From Robinsoniella peoriensis (lineage in GTDB: Bacteria > Bacillota > Clostridia > Lachnospirales > Lachnospiraceae): DNA of 64,000 bases. The notes under the pieces were generated by a model. The model worked only from the letters and a program-made list of their open reading frames with translations, searched no databases and was not told the origin of the DNA. The translations under genes and the position numbers were made by a program. Shown piece by piece: positions 44,279-53,013 of the stretch (positions within the stretch are counted from its first letter, which is position 1; every line of letters starts with the position of its first letter). The stretch is taken from assembly GCF_042680125.1 (NCBI RefSeq), contig NZ_JBHTNY010000001.1; one strand, written 5' to 3'.

Positions 44279-45712
44279 ATGATTTTTTCATCTTATCAAT
44301 TTATACTGGTATTCCTGCCGGTAGTGGCGATTGTGTATGGCATACTGAATCGCTTCCATTACTATTACCTGTCTAAAGTATGGATGGTTCTAGCATCTAT
44401 GTATTTTTATGCACAGGGAAGTCCGGATTTCTTTCCGTTCTTTTTGGGAAGTGTCTTTGCAAACTATATTGTAGGAACTACTCTTTGCAGAATGCAAAAA
44501 GACAAATACAGGTTAGAGCGTAAGATTCTTATGCTCGCAGGTGTACTGGGAAATGTTGCGTTACTTGGCTATTACAAATATTATGATTTTTTTATAGAAA
44601 ATATCAATCAGATAGCAGGCACAGACTTTTTACTGAAACGGATAGCGCTGCCGATTGGTATTTCCTTTTTCACATTCCAGTTAATTGCATTTCTGGTTGA
44701 CTCCTATCGGGGAGAGACAAAAGAATACGGCGTTTTGGAATATCTGTTATTCATAACATTTTTCCCGCAGTTGATTGTAGGACCGATTGTACACCACAAA
44801 GAAATTACACCGCAGTTTGAAAATGACGAGAATATGAAACTGAACTACCGCAATATTGCCCTGGGCGTGTTTATCTTCGCCATCGGCTGTGGTAAGAAAA
44901 TGCTGCTGGCAGATCCGCTCAACAACAGTGCGGCAGATTTTTACAGCTCAATCAAAGACTCGGTAACCATGTGGGAATCCTGGTTTTATACCATAGAATA
45001 TTCCGTATCCTACTATTTTGACTTGTCCGGCTATACAGATATGGCTATCGGACTGGGACTGTTTTTCAACATAAAGCTGCCGGAGAATTTCAATGCACCA
45101 TTTCGGGCAAGTAATTTCAAGGTATACTGGCAGAGGCAGCACATGACGCTTTCACGATTTCTTGGGGGATACGTATTTAAGAATGTATTCCGCAAAGGTG
45201 TAAAATGGCGGAATTATTACATAGCTACCATGGTGACCTTCTTAGTGTCGGGTATCTGGCATGGGGCAGGATGGAATTTCATAATCTGGGGACTCATGAA
45301 TGGTGTCCTGGTTTGTATTGGCGCATATCAGAGCTATCACAAAAAAGAACCGCCATACCTGATCGGTGTTATCATAACTTTTTTCTTTATCGTACTTACA
45401 AGGGTTATATTCGTGGCATCGAATATGCATGATACCTGGGTGGTATATAAAGGAATGTTTGACTTTAAAGCGCTGATAGATCTGGGAGCTTCCCAGGTAT
45501 GGCAGGAGATCTCCCATTTTGTGGTGGATCACCAGACGGTGGGACTGATTACCGTAGTTGGGCTTCTGATCTGCTGGTTTGCGCCAACCACAAGGACAAT
45601 GGCGGAGAGATTTAAGCCGAATGCTTTGCATTTCTTATATGCAGGGACGCTGCTTGCGATTTGTATCTGTAAAATGAATCAGGTAGTACAGTTCCTGTAC
45701 TTTCAGTTTTAG
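44279..45712 (+). CDS. Membrane-bound O-acyltransferase (MBOAT), AlgI/DltB-like
   Basis: 477 residues with about 10-12 membrane segments. Catalytic His H328 in SGIWHGAGWNFIIWG, plus the AlgI-type PISFFTFQ-like block (LPIGISFFTFQLIAFLVDSYRG) and FFPQLIVGPIVHHKE. Family members pass an acyl group from a cytoplasmic donor across the membrane to a surface polymer or to a partner protein. ATG 44279 has GGAGGA 5 bases upstream; an in-frame start at 44258 is rejected. Immediately followed (11 bases) by an SGNH-type partner, the usual pairing. Unusual in sharing an operon with an acyl-CoA ligase and an importer. Confidence 0.9.
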   Translation: MIFSSYQFILVFLPVVAIVYGILNRFHYYYLSKVWMVLASMYFYAQGSPDFFPFFLGSVFANYIVGTTLCRMQKDKYRLERKILMLAGVLGNVALLGYYKYYDFFIENINQIAGTDFLLKRIALPIGISFFTFQLIAFLVDSYRGETKEYGVLEYLLFITFFPQLIVGPIVHHKEITPQFENDENMKLNYRNIALGVFIFAIGCGKKMLLADPLNNSAADFYSSIKDSVTMWESWFYTIEYSVSYYFDLSGYTDMAIGLGLFFNIKLPENFNAPFRASNFKVYWQRQHMTLSRFLGGYVFKNVFRKGVKWRNYYIATMVTFLVSGIWHGAGWNFIIWGLMNGVLVCIGAYQSYHKKEPPYLIGVIITFFFIVLTRVIFVASNMHDTWVVYKGMFDFKALIDLGASQVWQEISHFVVDHQTVGLITVVGLLICWFAPTTRTMAERFKPNALHFLYAGTLLAICICKMNQVVQFLYFQF

Positions 45713-45723
45713 GAGGACAGCGA

Positions 45724-46869
45724 ATGAAGTATAAAAAATGGGCAGTCGGATTCCTGGTATTTGTGTTAGCGGTATTTGGATTTATCTGCGGAATGAATTA
45801 TTTTGTAGATCCCTTTGGATATTTTGCATTTCGGGGAGGCGATTATGATGCCCTTGGTACGATTGAAGTGAATGACAATAGTTACAGCAGGTTCTTTAAA
45901 GCGGAGCATGTAAAAAACTATCAGGACCAATACGATGGGTATATCATAGGCGGTTCCAAAGCGGGAACCTATCTTGCGGAAAAAATGAGTGAGATTGACG
46001 GATACCGTTATTACAATATGTTTTCCACGGTAGGAAACTTTAACGAATATTATCTGAACACAAAATATCTGGTGGAAAATACAAATGTTAAAAAAATTGT
46101 GCTGAACATCAGCGGAGGTGAAGTCCGCAGGTTTGAGGCAGAGCATGTGGGAGACCTGTATAAGGTTCCGGCACTTATTTCCGGAAAGTCCCAGGCAATG
46201 GAATTTATTGATTTTATGTTAAAAGATGTCACGGTAAGCCTGGATGAGCTGAAAGAAAAATGGAAAGAGAAGGGGACACAGACATTCTATCCGGAAATCG
46301 GGGATGGTGCCAGGAACCTGGAAAAGTATTATTTAAGGAGAGATGAGAACCCTCAGAAATTCACAGAGAAGTTTGTTACAAATAAAATCGATAAACATTT
46401 AAAAACACTCTTTACAAAACCTAGTGAAAGGCCTTATTATGAAGAGAACCTAAATGCTTTCAAAATGATAAAAGAAGTGTGCGATGAAAATAATGTAGAA
46501 CTGATGGTGATTATTGCCCCATCCTTTATCGGTGAGATGAGTGAACATGAGAGTGAAGACTACTGGCAGTTCTTATATGACATCATATCAGTATCAGAAG
46601 TTTGGGATTTTAGTGGCTATAATGATATTGATCTGAATCCCTATAATTTTTATAATGAAGGCCATTTTTTCTATGAAGTATACGATTTGATGGTTGATAC
46701 AATAAAAGGCACACGTTCCTATGAAGGGTTTGGTACTTACGTTACGAAGCGCAATGCTTATGAGCATATTGAAGAACGTAAGAATGATTATTACAAATTG
46801 AAGAAAGAATATGAAGAAACAGGCACCGTGAAATTAGGTGGATTTGACGATGCCAGCAGAATTCGTTAG
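45724..46869 (+). CDS. SGNH/DltD-like acyltransferase partner of the MBOAT protein
   Basis: 381 residues. One N-terminal membrane anchor (about 8-26) then an extracytoplasmic domain. DGYIIGGSKAG holds the likely nucleophile S78; the late block FYNEGHFFYE holds H314. In the related AlgJ/DltD-type proteins known to me the His is preceded by Asp at -3; here that position is Asn (N311), which may weaken or alter catalysis. Position after the MBOAT gene supports a joint role in O-acylation of a cell-surface glycan or teichoic acid. ATG preceded by TAGGAGGA. Confidence 0.75.
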   Translation: MKYKKWAVGFLVFVLAVFGFICGMNYFVDPFGYFAFRGGDYDALGTIEVNDNSYSRFFKAEHVKNYQDQYDGYIIGGSKAGTYLAEKMSEIDGYRYYNMFSTVGNFNEYYLNTKYLVENTNVKKIVLNISGGEVRRFEAEHVGDLYKVPALISGKSQAMEFIDFMLKDVTVSLDELKEKWKEKGTQTFYPEIGDGARNLEKYYLRRDENPQKFTEKFVTNKIDKHLKTLFTKPSERPYYEENLNAFKMIKEVCDENNVELMVIIAPSFIGEMSEHESEDYWQFLYDIISVSEVWDFSGYNDIDLNPYNFYNEGHFFYEVYDLMVDTIKGTRSYEGFGTYVTKRNAYEHIEERKNDYYKLKKEYEETGTVKLGGFDDASRIR

Positions 46870-46881
46870 GAGTAGTGTGAA

Positions 46882-47565
46882 ATGAGGAAAAACCGTATTT
46901 TAGTTGTTGAGGATGAATTAAAACTGGCAAGGACGCTGTCGGATTTTTTGAATATCAATGGATATGAGGTAATAGTTGCTTATGACGGTCAGCAGGCTGT
47001 AGAACTTTTTTATCAGAACATGCATAAATTAGATCTGGTGTTGCTGGATATTATGCTGCCGCATCTAAATGGATTTGAGGTACTGGGAGAGATTCGTCAG
47101 AAATCTGAGGTGCCTGTTATTCTGCTCACGGCTAAAAATGCGATTACAGACCAGTTGAATGGTTTTAATAAAGGTGCGGATGACTATATTACCAAACCTT
47201 ATACACTGGCAATTATCAAAGCCCATGTAGAGGCTGTCTTAAAGCGTGCAGGAAAACTTAAGGATGTTTTATTTGCAGGAGAGCTTAAGATAGAGATTGC
47301 AAGCCAGAAGGTTTATTTAAAAGAAGAATTTTTGGAAACTACGCCAAAGGAATTTGAACTTTTGGTGTATTTCCTGGAAAATGAAAACGTTGTACTTTCC
47401 AGAGAAGCTATTTTGAATTCTGTCTGGGGTTACGATTATAACGGAGATACCAGGACGGTCGACACCATCGTGAAGCAGCTTCGGAAAAAATTGACGGATC
47501 AATGTCCTTACATTAAATCTGTCTATGGCGTAGGGTATCTGTTTGGAGTAGGAGAACATGATTAA
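46882..47565 (+). CDS. OmpR/PhoB-family response regulator
   Basis: 227 residues. Receiver domain with acidic pair E10/D11, phosphoacceptor D56 (VLLDIMLPHLNG), and Lys in LLTAKNA; C-terminal winged helix (TPKEFELLVYFLENE, DTRTVDTIVKQLRKKL, IKSVYGVGYLF). It follows the SGNH gene by 12 bases, so it is probably in the same transcript, and overlaps its kinase gene by 8 bases. Confidence 0.93.
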   Translation: MRKNRILVVEDELKLARTLSDFLNINGYEVIVAYDGQQAVELFYQNMHKLDLVLLDIMLPHLNGFEVLGEIRQKSEVPVILLTAKNAITDQLNGFNKGADDYITKPYTLAIIKAHVEAVLKRAGKLKDVLFAGELKIEIASQKVYLKEEFLETTPKEFELLVYFLENENVVLSREAILNSVWGYDYNGDTRTVDTIVKQLRKKLTDQCPYIKSVYGVGYLFGVGEHD

Positions 47566-49081
47566 AAAAATAAAAGGCAATATGATTATAATGCAGTGGG
47601 CATTCCTTTTGATCGTTGTTGGGGGAAGCAGTCTTGTATTCAGTCTTTTTGCAACAGATTACTATGTTGGACAGAAGAGCAAAATGATGGAAGAAGCATT
47701 TGAAGAAATAAAATCGGTGGATTTAAAAAAGATAGACAGCGACGATAAAAATTTGTTTAAAAGTTATGAAAATGAGAACTTTTCGTTCGTCATTGCAAAT
47801 GCTAATTACGAACCTGTATATACAACAAGGAAGTCAGGACCGAAAGCCCAGGTTTATAAAAATGTGAACCTTCATATTGAAGATTTTACGGAACAGCCCA
47901 AAATTCGAAGGAATATGTCAAAGGTTATGGGATTGATTCGATTTCCGGGAATTATCAAACAGGATGGAAATCTGTATTATGTGAGTATTAAGGAAGAGAT
48001 TAAGTCAGCATACAGCTCCTTTAAATATACCCAGACCTTCCTGGCAGTAGTAATTGTTATCTCCCTTTTGATAGGCAGTATCATAATGTATATACTGTCG
48101 AACCGTATTGCAAAACCGATTGAAGAAATCGGTGAGGTCGCGAAGCGGGTTGCCAAACGGGATTTTACCAGAAAGGCAAGAACGGATACATCCTTTCAGG
48201 AAATTAACAGCCTCGCGGCAAATATCAACTCCATGTCCGAGCAGATTCAGGAATATGTGCAGAGCCTGGAGGGTGATAAGGACCGGTTAGAGATTGAAAA
48301 TGTGCAGCAGGGCAAGATTGATGAAGTCCGTAAAGAGTTCATGGCAAATATTTCACATGAGTTAAAGACACCGCTGACGGTTATTTCCAGTCAGGTAGAA
48401 ATGCTTCAATGTATGGGAGATGAGATTGACCGGGAATATTATTACAATTCAATTGTAGAAGAAGTGTCAAAGATGTCGGATATGATTGGGAATATGCTCA
48501 ATCTTACTGTGATAGAGCATCATATGGATACGATGCAGATGGGTAAAGTAAATTTAAGTGAAATGATGCAGTACCTGATGTTTAAATACGATGCCCTGTT
48601 CAGGCAGAGCCAAATCAAATGTAGTTTCCATATTGAACCGGAATGTACTGTAATGGGAAATCGGGTATACCTGGAACAGGCAGTTGGGAACTTTATGATG
48701 AATGCTTTTAATCATACGCTGCAGGGCGGTCTGATTGAGGTCAGCCTGACCCGAAAAGAAGGAGATGTCTATATAGAAGTATACAATGAAGGAGAACCGA
48801 TTCCGGCAGAGGATATAGATAAGATCTGGAGGAGTTTTTACATGAAAGGTGACAATGATATATCACCGCAGGAAGATAGATCCATGCATGCAGGGCTTGG
48901 GCTATATATTGTCAGAAGCATTGTAGGTTTACACCATGGTGAATGCGGTGCTGTCAACGTAGATAATGGTGTGGAATTCTGGATGAGGCTTCCTGGTAAT
49001 TTGTCCGGAAATGAAATAAATGAAGACGTAAACCGCAGTAAAAAAGTGATTGGCAGAGACTTGGATACGCAAACTAAGTAG
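47558..49081 (+). CDS. Sensor histidine kinase (HAMP, HisKA, HATPase_c)
   Basis: 507 residues. Two membrane helices (about 10-30 and 162-184) flank an extracytoplasmic sensor loop of about 130 residues; HAMP about 185-240; phosphoacceptor H267 in NISHELKTPLT; N box NFMMNAFNHT; G1-type box VYNEGEPIPAED; G2 GLGLYIVRSIVGLHHG. Partner of the response regulator just upstream. The extracellular loop may sense envelope state or the operon's product. Confidence 0.92.
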   Translation: MIKKIKGNMIIMQWAFLLIVVGGSSLVFSLFATDYYVGQKSKMMEEAFEEIKSVDLKKIDSDDKNLFKSYENENFSFVIANANYEPVYTTRKSGPKAQVYKNVNLHIEDFTEQPKIRRNMSKVMGLIRFPGIIKQDGNLYYVSIKEEIKSAYSSFKYTQTFLAVVIVISLLIGSIIMYILSNRIAKPIEEIGEVAKRVAKRDFTRKARTDTSFQEINSLAANINSMSEQIQEYVQSLEGDKDRLEIENVQQGKIDEVRKEFMANISHELKTPLTVISSQVEMLQCMGDEIDREYYYNSIVEEVSKMSDMIGNMLNLTVIEHHMDTMQMGKVNLSEMMQYLMFKYDALFRQSQIKCSFHIEPECTVMGNRVYLEQAVGNFMMNAFNHTLQGGLIEVSLTRKEGDVYIEVYNEGEPIPAEDIDKIWRSFYMKGDNDISPQEDRSMHAGLGLYIVRSIVGLHHGECGAVNVDNGVEFWMRLPGNLSGNEINEDVNRSKKVIGRDLDTQTK

Positions 49082-49126
49082 TAACATATCCCAGAAAGAT
49101 ATTTAAAACAGGATTAAGCCATAAGA

Positions 49127-49197
49127 AAAGTACAATCTGAAGAAAGTCCGGAACCCGGTAAAATGGGGAATGGAGAATTTGGACTGTACTTTTTTTG
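49127..49197 (+). terminator. Intrinsic terminator of the eight-gene block
   Basis: AAAGTACAATCTGAA pairs with TTTGGACTGTACTTT (two G-U pairs, one mismatch) across a loop of about 35 bases, followed by TTTTT. Located 45 bases after the kinase stop. Confidence 0.65.
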
Positions 49198-49332
49198 GGT
49201 ACTTTTTTGATAAAAAATATTAAACAATTTCTTCTTGAAATGTATTATAATAAAGGATATCCGGGTTTAGAGAATGAGAACGGGTAATACTAAGAAAAGT
49301 AATTTTTATAAAGAGAGAAAAGAGGTGTATCT

Positions 49333-50124
49333 ATGAATTCAGTAATTTGGGCAGCAGGAGGTACCGGATTCACATTTTTGATGACGACTCTGGGAGCTGC
49401 CATGGTATTCTTTTTCCGTGGGAAAGTAAATGATGGAATCCAGCGTATTTTTCTGGGATTTGCAGCAGGTGTTATGATTGCCGCATCCGTATGGTCATTG
49501 CTGATACCGGCAATTGATGAGGCGCAGGCACAGGGACAGATTGGGTGGCTTCCGGCAGCAGGAGGATTTTTACTGGGAGGCGCATTTCTTTTAATTCTGG
49601 ATTCACTGCTTCCCCATCTGCATCCGGGAAGTAAAGAGCAGGAGGGAGTATCTGCATCCTGGAAAAGAACTACCTTGTTGGTTTTTGCTGTGACCCTTCA
49701 TAATATTCCGGAAGGAATGGCAGTTGGACTGTCTTTTGCGTTAGCAGCCCAGCATGGCGGTGATACAGCATTATATGCCGGTGCCTTTGCTTTGGCAATT
49801 GGTATCGGAATACAGAACTTCCCGGAAGGCGCAGCTATATCACTGCCCCTGAAGCAGGAAGGCGTCAGTACGGGGAAATCATTTTTGTATGGAAGTATGT
49901 CGGGAATAGTAGAGCCGATTTTTGGTGTACTGACTGTTCTGGTGGCAAAAAATATAGAGCCTTATATGCCATGGCTGCTCTCATTTGCAGCAGGTGCCAT
50001 GATCTATGTTGTAGTAGAAGAATTAATACCGGAGGCACATTTAGGAGAACATTCAAATGTAGGTACGATGGGGGTTATGGCTGGATTTTTGATTATGATG
50101 ATATTAGATGTGGCATTGGGGTAG
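49333..50124 (+). CDS. ZIP-family divalent metal transporter (ZupT-like)
   Basis: 263 residues, eight membrane segments. Signature metal motifs: HNIPEGMAVG in helix 4 and NFPEGAAIS in helix 5, and the EEL in VVVEELIPEAH. Imports Zn2+ or another divalent metal. ATG preceded by AGAGGTG. Monocistronic; a copy of a dispersed repeat (50149-50175) lies just after it. Confidence 0.9.
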   Translation: MNSVIWAAGGTGFTFLMTTLGAAMVFFFRGKVNDGIQRIFLGFAAGVMIAASVWSLLIPAIDEAQAQGQIGWLPAAGGFLLGGAFLLILDSLLPHLHPGSKEQEGVSASWKRTTLLVFAVTLHNIPEGMAVGLSFALAAQHGGDTALYAGAFALAIGIGIQNFPEGAAISLPLKQEGVSTGKSFLYGSMSGIVEPIFGVLTVLVAKNIEPYMPWLLSFAAGAMIYVVVEELIPEAHLGEHSNVGTMGVMAGFLIMMILDVALG

Positions 50125-50148
50125 TATGGCAGCGAACAGTTTGTGAAC

Positions 50149-50175
50149 GGTCCGCCCCCTTCTCTTTCCAGGATG
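50149..50175 (+). repeat. Second copy of a 27-base segment of the palindromic element
   Basis: GGTCCGCCCCCTTCTCTTTCC followed by one differing base and GGATG: 26 of 27 bases equal positions 30930-30956. It is isolated here, in the gap after the ZIP transporter gene. Confidence 0.85.
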
Positions 50176-50312
50176 AAAAAGATAAATTTTTGATGAAAAA
50201 TAGAAAATAAATATATTTTACTATTGTTTCCGTATCAGTGTCTGTTATAATAGAAAATATTGATAATGATGGCAGTTGTGTTGTAATTATATAACAGAGG
50301 AGCTTTGAGAGC

Positions 50313-52931
50313 ATGGATATTGGAAATCAAGGTGTAGGTTTTGTAGAAAAGTTTCTTTATTATTATTATAAAGAGTGGAATCCTGAAAAAATAACAGATA
50401 TGATGGATTGCGAAATCCTTTGGTTCGAGACGGGGATTGATACGTTCTATTCTGGTCAGGATGCAGTGCTAAAATTGGCAGAAGAAAAACGGACAGCAAA
50501 TTTCCATAGCTATGAGATTACAGAGCCGTTATATAAAACTAAACGTCTGGGAAGAGACTATTGCCTGTTGTTGCTAAAGGCGCGGCTGAAAGAGAAGTCA
50601 GCCGATAAGTTATGTAAAAGCAATGAAATACTGATTACAGCAATCTGCAGGTTAACAGATACGGAAGAAAAATTATGCTATTTTCATGTTTCTGCACCAG
50701 CAGATGATATTGAGGCAAGGAATTTGGAACTACTGATGTTAACCAATAATGTTCCGGGTGCAATATTTTGCTGTAAATATGACGAATGCCTAACTCTGAC
50801 GCAGATGAGTGAATCATTTTTGGAAATGTTCGGCTATACACAAAAAGAGATAGAGGAAAAGTTTGCGAATAGTTTTTGGGAAATGATAGACGCAAGGGAT
50901 CGTGAGGCAACTCTGGAAGAGGTAAAAAAGCAGCTTGCCCTCAGCGATACCAAAGAAATAGAGTATCGTATCCGAAAAAAAGACGGCAGCGTTGCCTGGA
51001 TTTTGGATAAGGGAAGATTGATCACAGCCAGTGATGGGAGTGGTATCTTTTATTGTGTATTGGTTGACATTACGAAAGGGAGACTTGCTCAGGAAGAACT
51101 GGCAATGAGTCTGGAACGCCATCAGATTATTATGGATCAGACAAATGATATTGTATTTGAATGGGATATTGAGAGGGACAGTTTAAGTTTTTCTGCTAAT
51201 TGGGAAAAGAAATTCCATTATGAGCCTGTAAAAGAGCGGTTTTTCGCGTCGCTATCCTATAATTCTCATGTTTTTCGGGAAGATCTGCCCGCTTTTAGAA
51301 ATGCATTTGATCAGATTCGAAGCGGTAAAGGTTACATGGAGATAGAAGCCAGGGTTAAAAAGACGAAAGAAGAATACATCTGGTGCAGATTTCGGCTTAC
51401 TTCCCAGTTAAATAAAGATGGGATTCCCATTAAAGCGGTCGGGGTAATCATTGATATAGATAACGAAAAAAAGAATTCCCAGCAGCTTTTGGAAAAGGCT
51501 GAGCGTGACCCGCTGACGAAACTCTATAATAAAGGTACGGCGCATGCTTTGATTGATAACTACTTGCAGAGCAGTAATATGGGAAAGCAGTCTGCGCTGA
51601 TGATTATTGATATTGATGATTTTAAAATGGTGAATGATACTCTGGGGCATTTATTTGGGGATGCATTTCTTGTAGAGATCACATCAGATGTGCGGAAACT
51701 GTTTCGTGAGTCTGATATTGTAGGACGTATAGGCGGAGATGAATTTATTGCTTTTATTAAGGATATTCCTGGCAATGCACTGGTGTTTGAGAAAGCACGT
51801 CAGGTGGTTGAGGCATTTCGCAATCTGCCTATGCAGGAGAGCTGGGATAAATCCATATCATGCAGCATAGGAATCTCTGTATTTCCGAATGACGGTCAGC
51901 ATTTCCAGGAGCTGTACAAGAAGGCAGATTATGCTTTGTATCAGGCGAAAAAGCAGGGTAAGAATCAGTATGTACATTATGACGATTCAATTGGCGACGG
52001 ATTTCCGGGAATACCCGTCTCGATGCCAACGGCAGTAAATGAAAAAATTGACTCTAATGAAGGCATGGGGAACACCCTGAACAGTAAGCTGGTTGAGTAT
52101 ATATTTAAAATTCTTTATAAATCCATTGATGTGGAAGCTGCGGTAAGCGCGATTCTGGAAATTGTAGGGCATCAGTTTAATGTAAGCCGCGCATACATAT
52201 TTGAAAATACAGAGGATGACCGGTATTGCAGCAATACCTTTGAGTGGTGTAATACCGGTGTGAAGGAAGAAATTGATAATCTGAAGCATGTGTCTTATGA
52301 TTTTGATCTGGGAGGAAACTATGTAGCAAATTTTAACGAAGATGGAATCTTCTATTGCAGGGATATTATGGAATTACCGCCGAAACAAAAGGCTATTCTG
52401 GAACCACAGGGGATTAAGTCTATGCTTCAGTGTGCCATAACAGACAATGGAGAGTTCAAAGGATATGTTGGTTTCGATGAATGCAGGATGAACAGGTTCT
52501 GGACCCAGGAGCAGATCACGACACTAATTTTTACCAGTGAAATACTAAGTACTTTTCTGTTAAAGAAACGTGCACAGGACAGTGTGGTTCAGACATTGGA
52601 GGGGATGCAGAATATCCTGGATAATCAGAATTCCTGGATTTATGTAATCGGTGCAGAATCTTATGAGATGTATTATATCAACCAAAAGACAAAATCGCTG
52701 GTGCCTGATGTAAGAGAAGGCATGTGCTGTTACCGTAAATTTTTTGACAGGGAGGAACCTTGTGAAAACTGTCCGGTAAAGGATCTGGATGATACTGTAA
52801 AAAACTGTACCAAAGAATTCTATAATCCGATACTAAATGTCTGGTCCAGCGCGGATGCTTCAAGGATCCGCTGGAAAGGGAAGGATGCAGTCCTTCTTTG
52901 CTGTCATGATATAACGAAATATAAAATATGA
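50313..52931 (+). CDS. Diguanylate cyclase with NTF2-like, PAS and GAF sensory domains
   Basis: 872 residues, no membrane segment, so cytoplasmic. Order: NTF2/SnoaL-like domain (about 8-135); PAS (about 145-255); second PAS (about 268-385); GGDEF (about 395-555) with active-site GGDEF at 474-478 and the product-inhibition I-site RESD five residues earlier; linker; GAF (about 598-755); C-terminal PAS-like domain (about 765-872) with a Cys cluster (MCCYRKF, then CENC). Expected to make cyclic di-GMP and to be inhibited by it. The Cys cluster could bind a metal or respond to redox. ATG preceded by AGAGGAG. Confidence 0.87.
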   Translation: MDIGNQGVGFVEKFLYYYYKEWNPEKITDMMDCEILWFETGIDTFYSGQDAVLKLAEEKRTANFHSYEITEPLYKTKRLGRDYCLLLLKARLKEKSADKLCKSNEILITAICRLTDTEEKLCYFHVSAPADDIEARNLELLMLTNNVPGAIFCCKYDECLTLTQMSESFLEMFGYTQKEIEEKFANSFWEMIDARDREATLEEVKKQLALSDTKEIEYRIRKKDGSVAWILDKGRLITASDGSGIFYCVLVDITKGRLAQEELAMSLERHQIIMDQTNDIVFEWDIERDSLSFSANWEKKFHYEPVKERFFASLSYNSHVFREDLPAFRNAFDQIRSGKGYMEIEARVKKTKEEYIWCRFRLTSQLNKDGIPIKAVGVIIDIDNEKKNSQQLLEKAERDPLTKLYNKGTAHALIDNYLQSSNMGKQSALMIIDIDDFKMVNDTLGHLFGDAFLVEITSDVRKLFRESDIVGRIGGDEFIAFIKDIPGNALVFEKARQVVEAFRNLPMQESWDKSISCSIGISVFPNDGQHFQELYKKADYALYQAKKQGKNQYVHYDDSIGDGFPGIPVSMPTAVNEKIDSNEGMGNTLNSKLVEYIFKILYKSIDVEAAVSAILEIVGHQFNVSRAYIFENTEDDRYCSNTFEWCNTGVKEEIDNLKHVSYDFDLGGNYVANFNEDGIFYCRDIMELPPKQKAILEPQGIKSMLQCAITDNGEFKGYVGFDECRMNRFWTQEQITTLIFTSEILSTFLLKKRAQDSVVQTLEGMQNILDNQNSWIYVIGAESYEMYYINQKTKSLVPDVREGMCCYRKFFDREEPCENCPVKDLDDTVKNCTKEFYNPILNVWSSADASRIRWKGKDAVLLCCHDITKYKI

Positions 52932-52968
52932 AAGTATCCATGAAAGCATTTATGATAAGGTTAATGAA

Positions 52969-52998
52969 AACAGCGCGGAACATATCGTCCGCGCTGTT
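52969..52998. terminator. Bidirectional terminator between convergent genes
   Basis: AACAGCGCGGA (52969-52979) and TCCGCGCTGTT (52988-52998) form a perfect 11-bp stem, with A on the left (T for minus-strand transcripts) and a pyrimidine-rich right flank. It serves the diguanylate cyclase gene and the ABC exporter operon. Confidence 0.75.
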
Positions 52999-53013
52999 GC
53001 TGTCTGTATTTAT

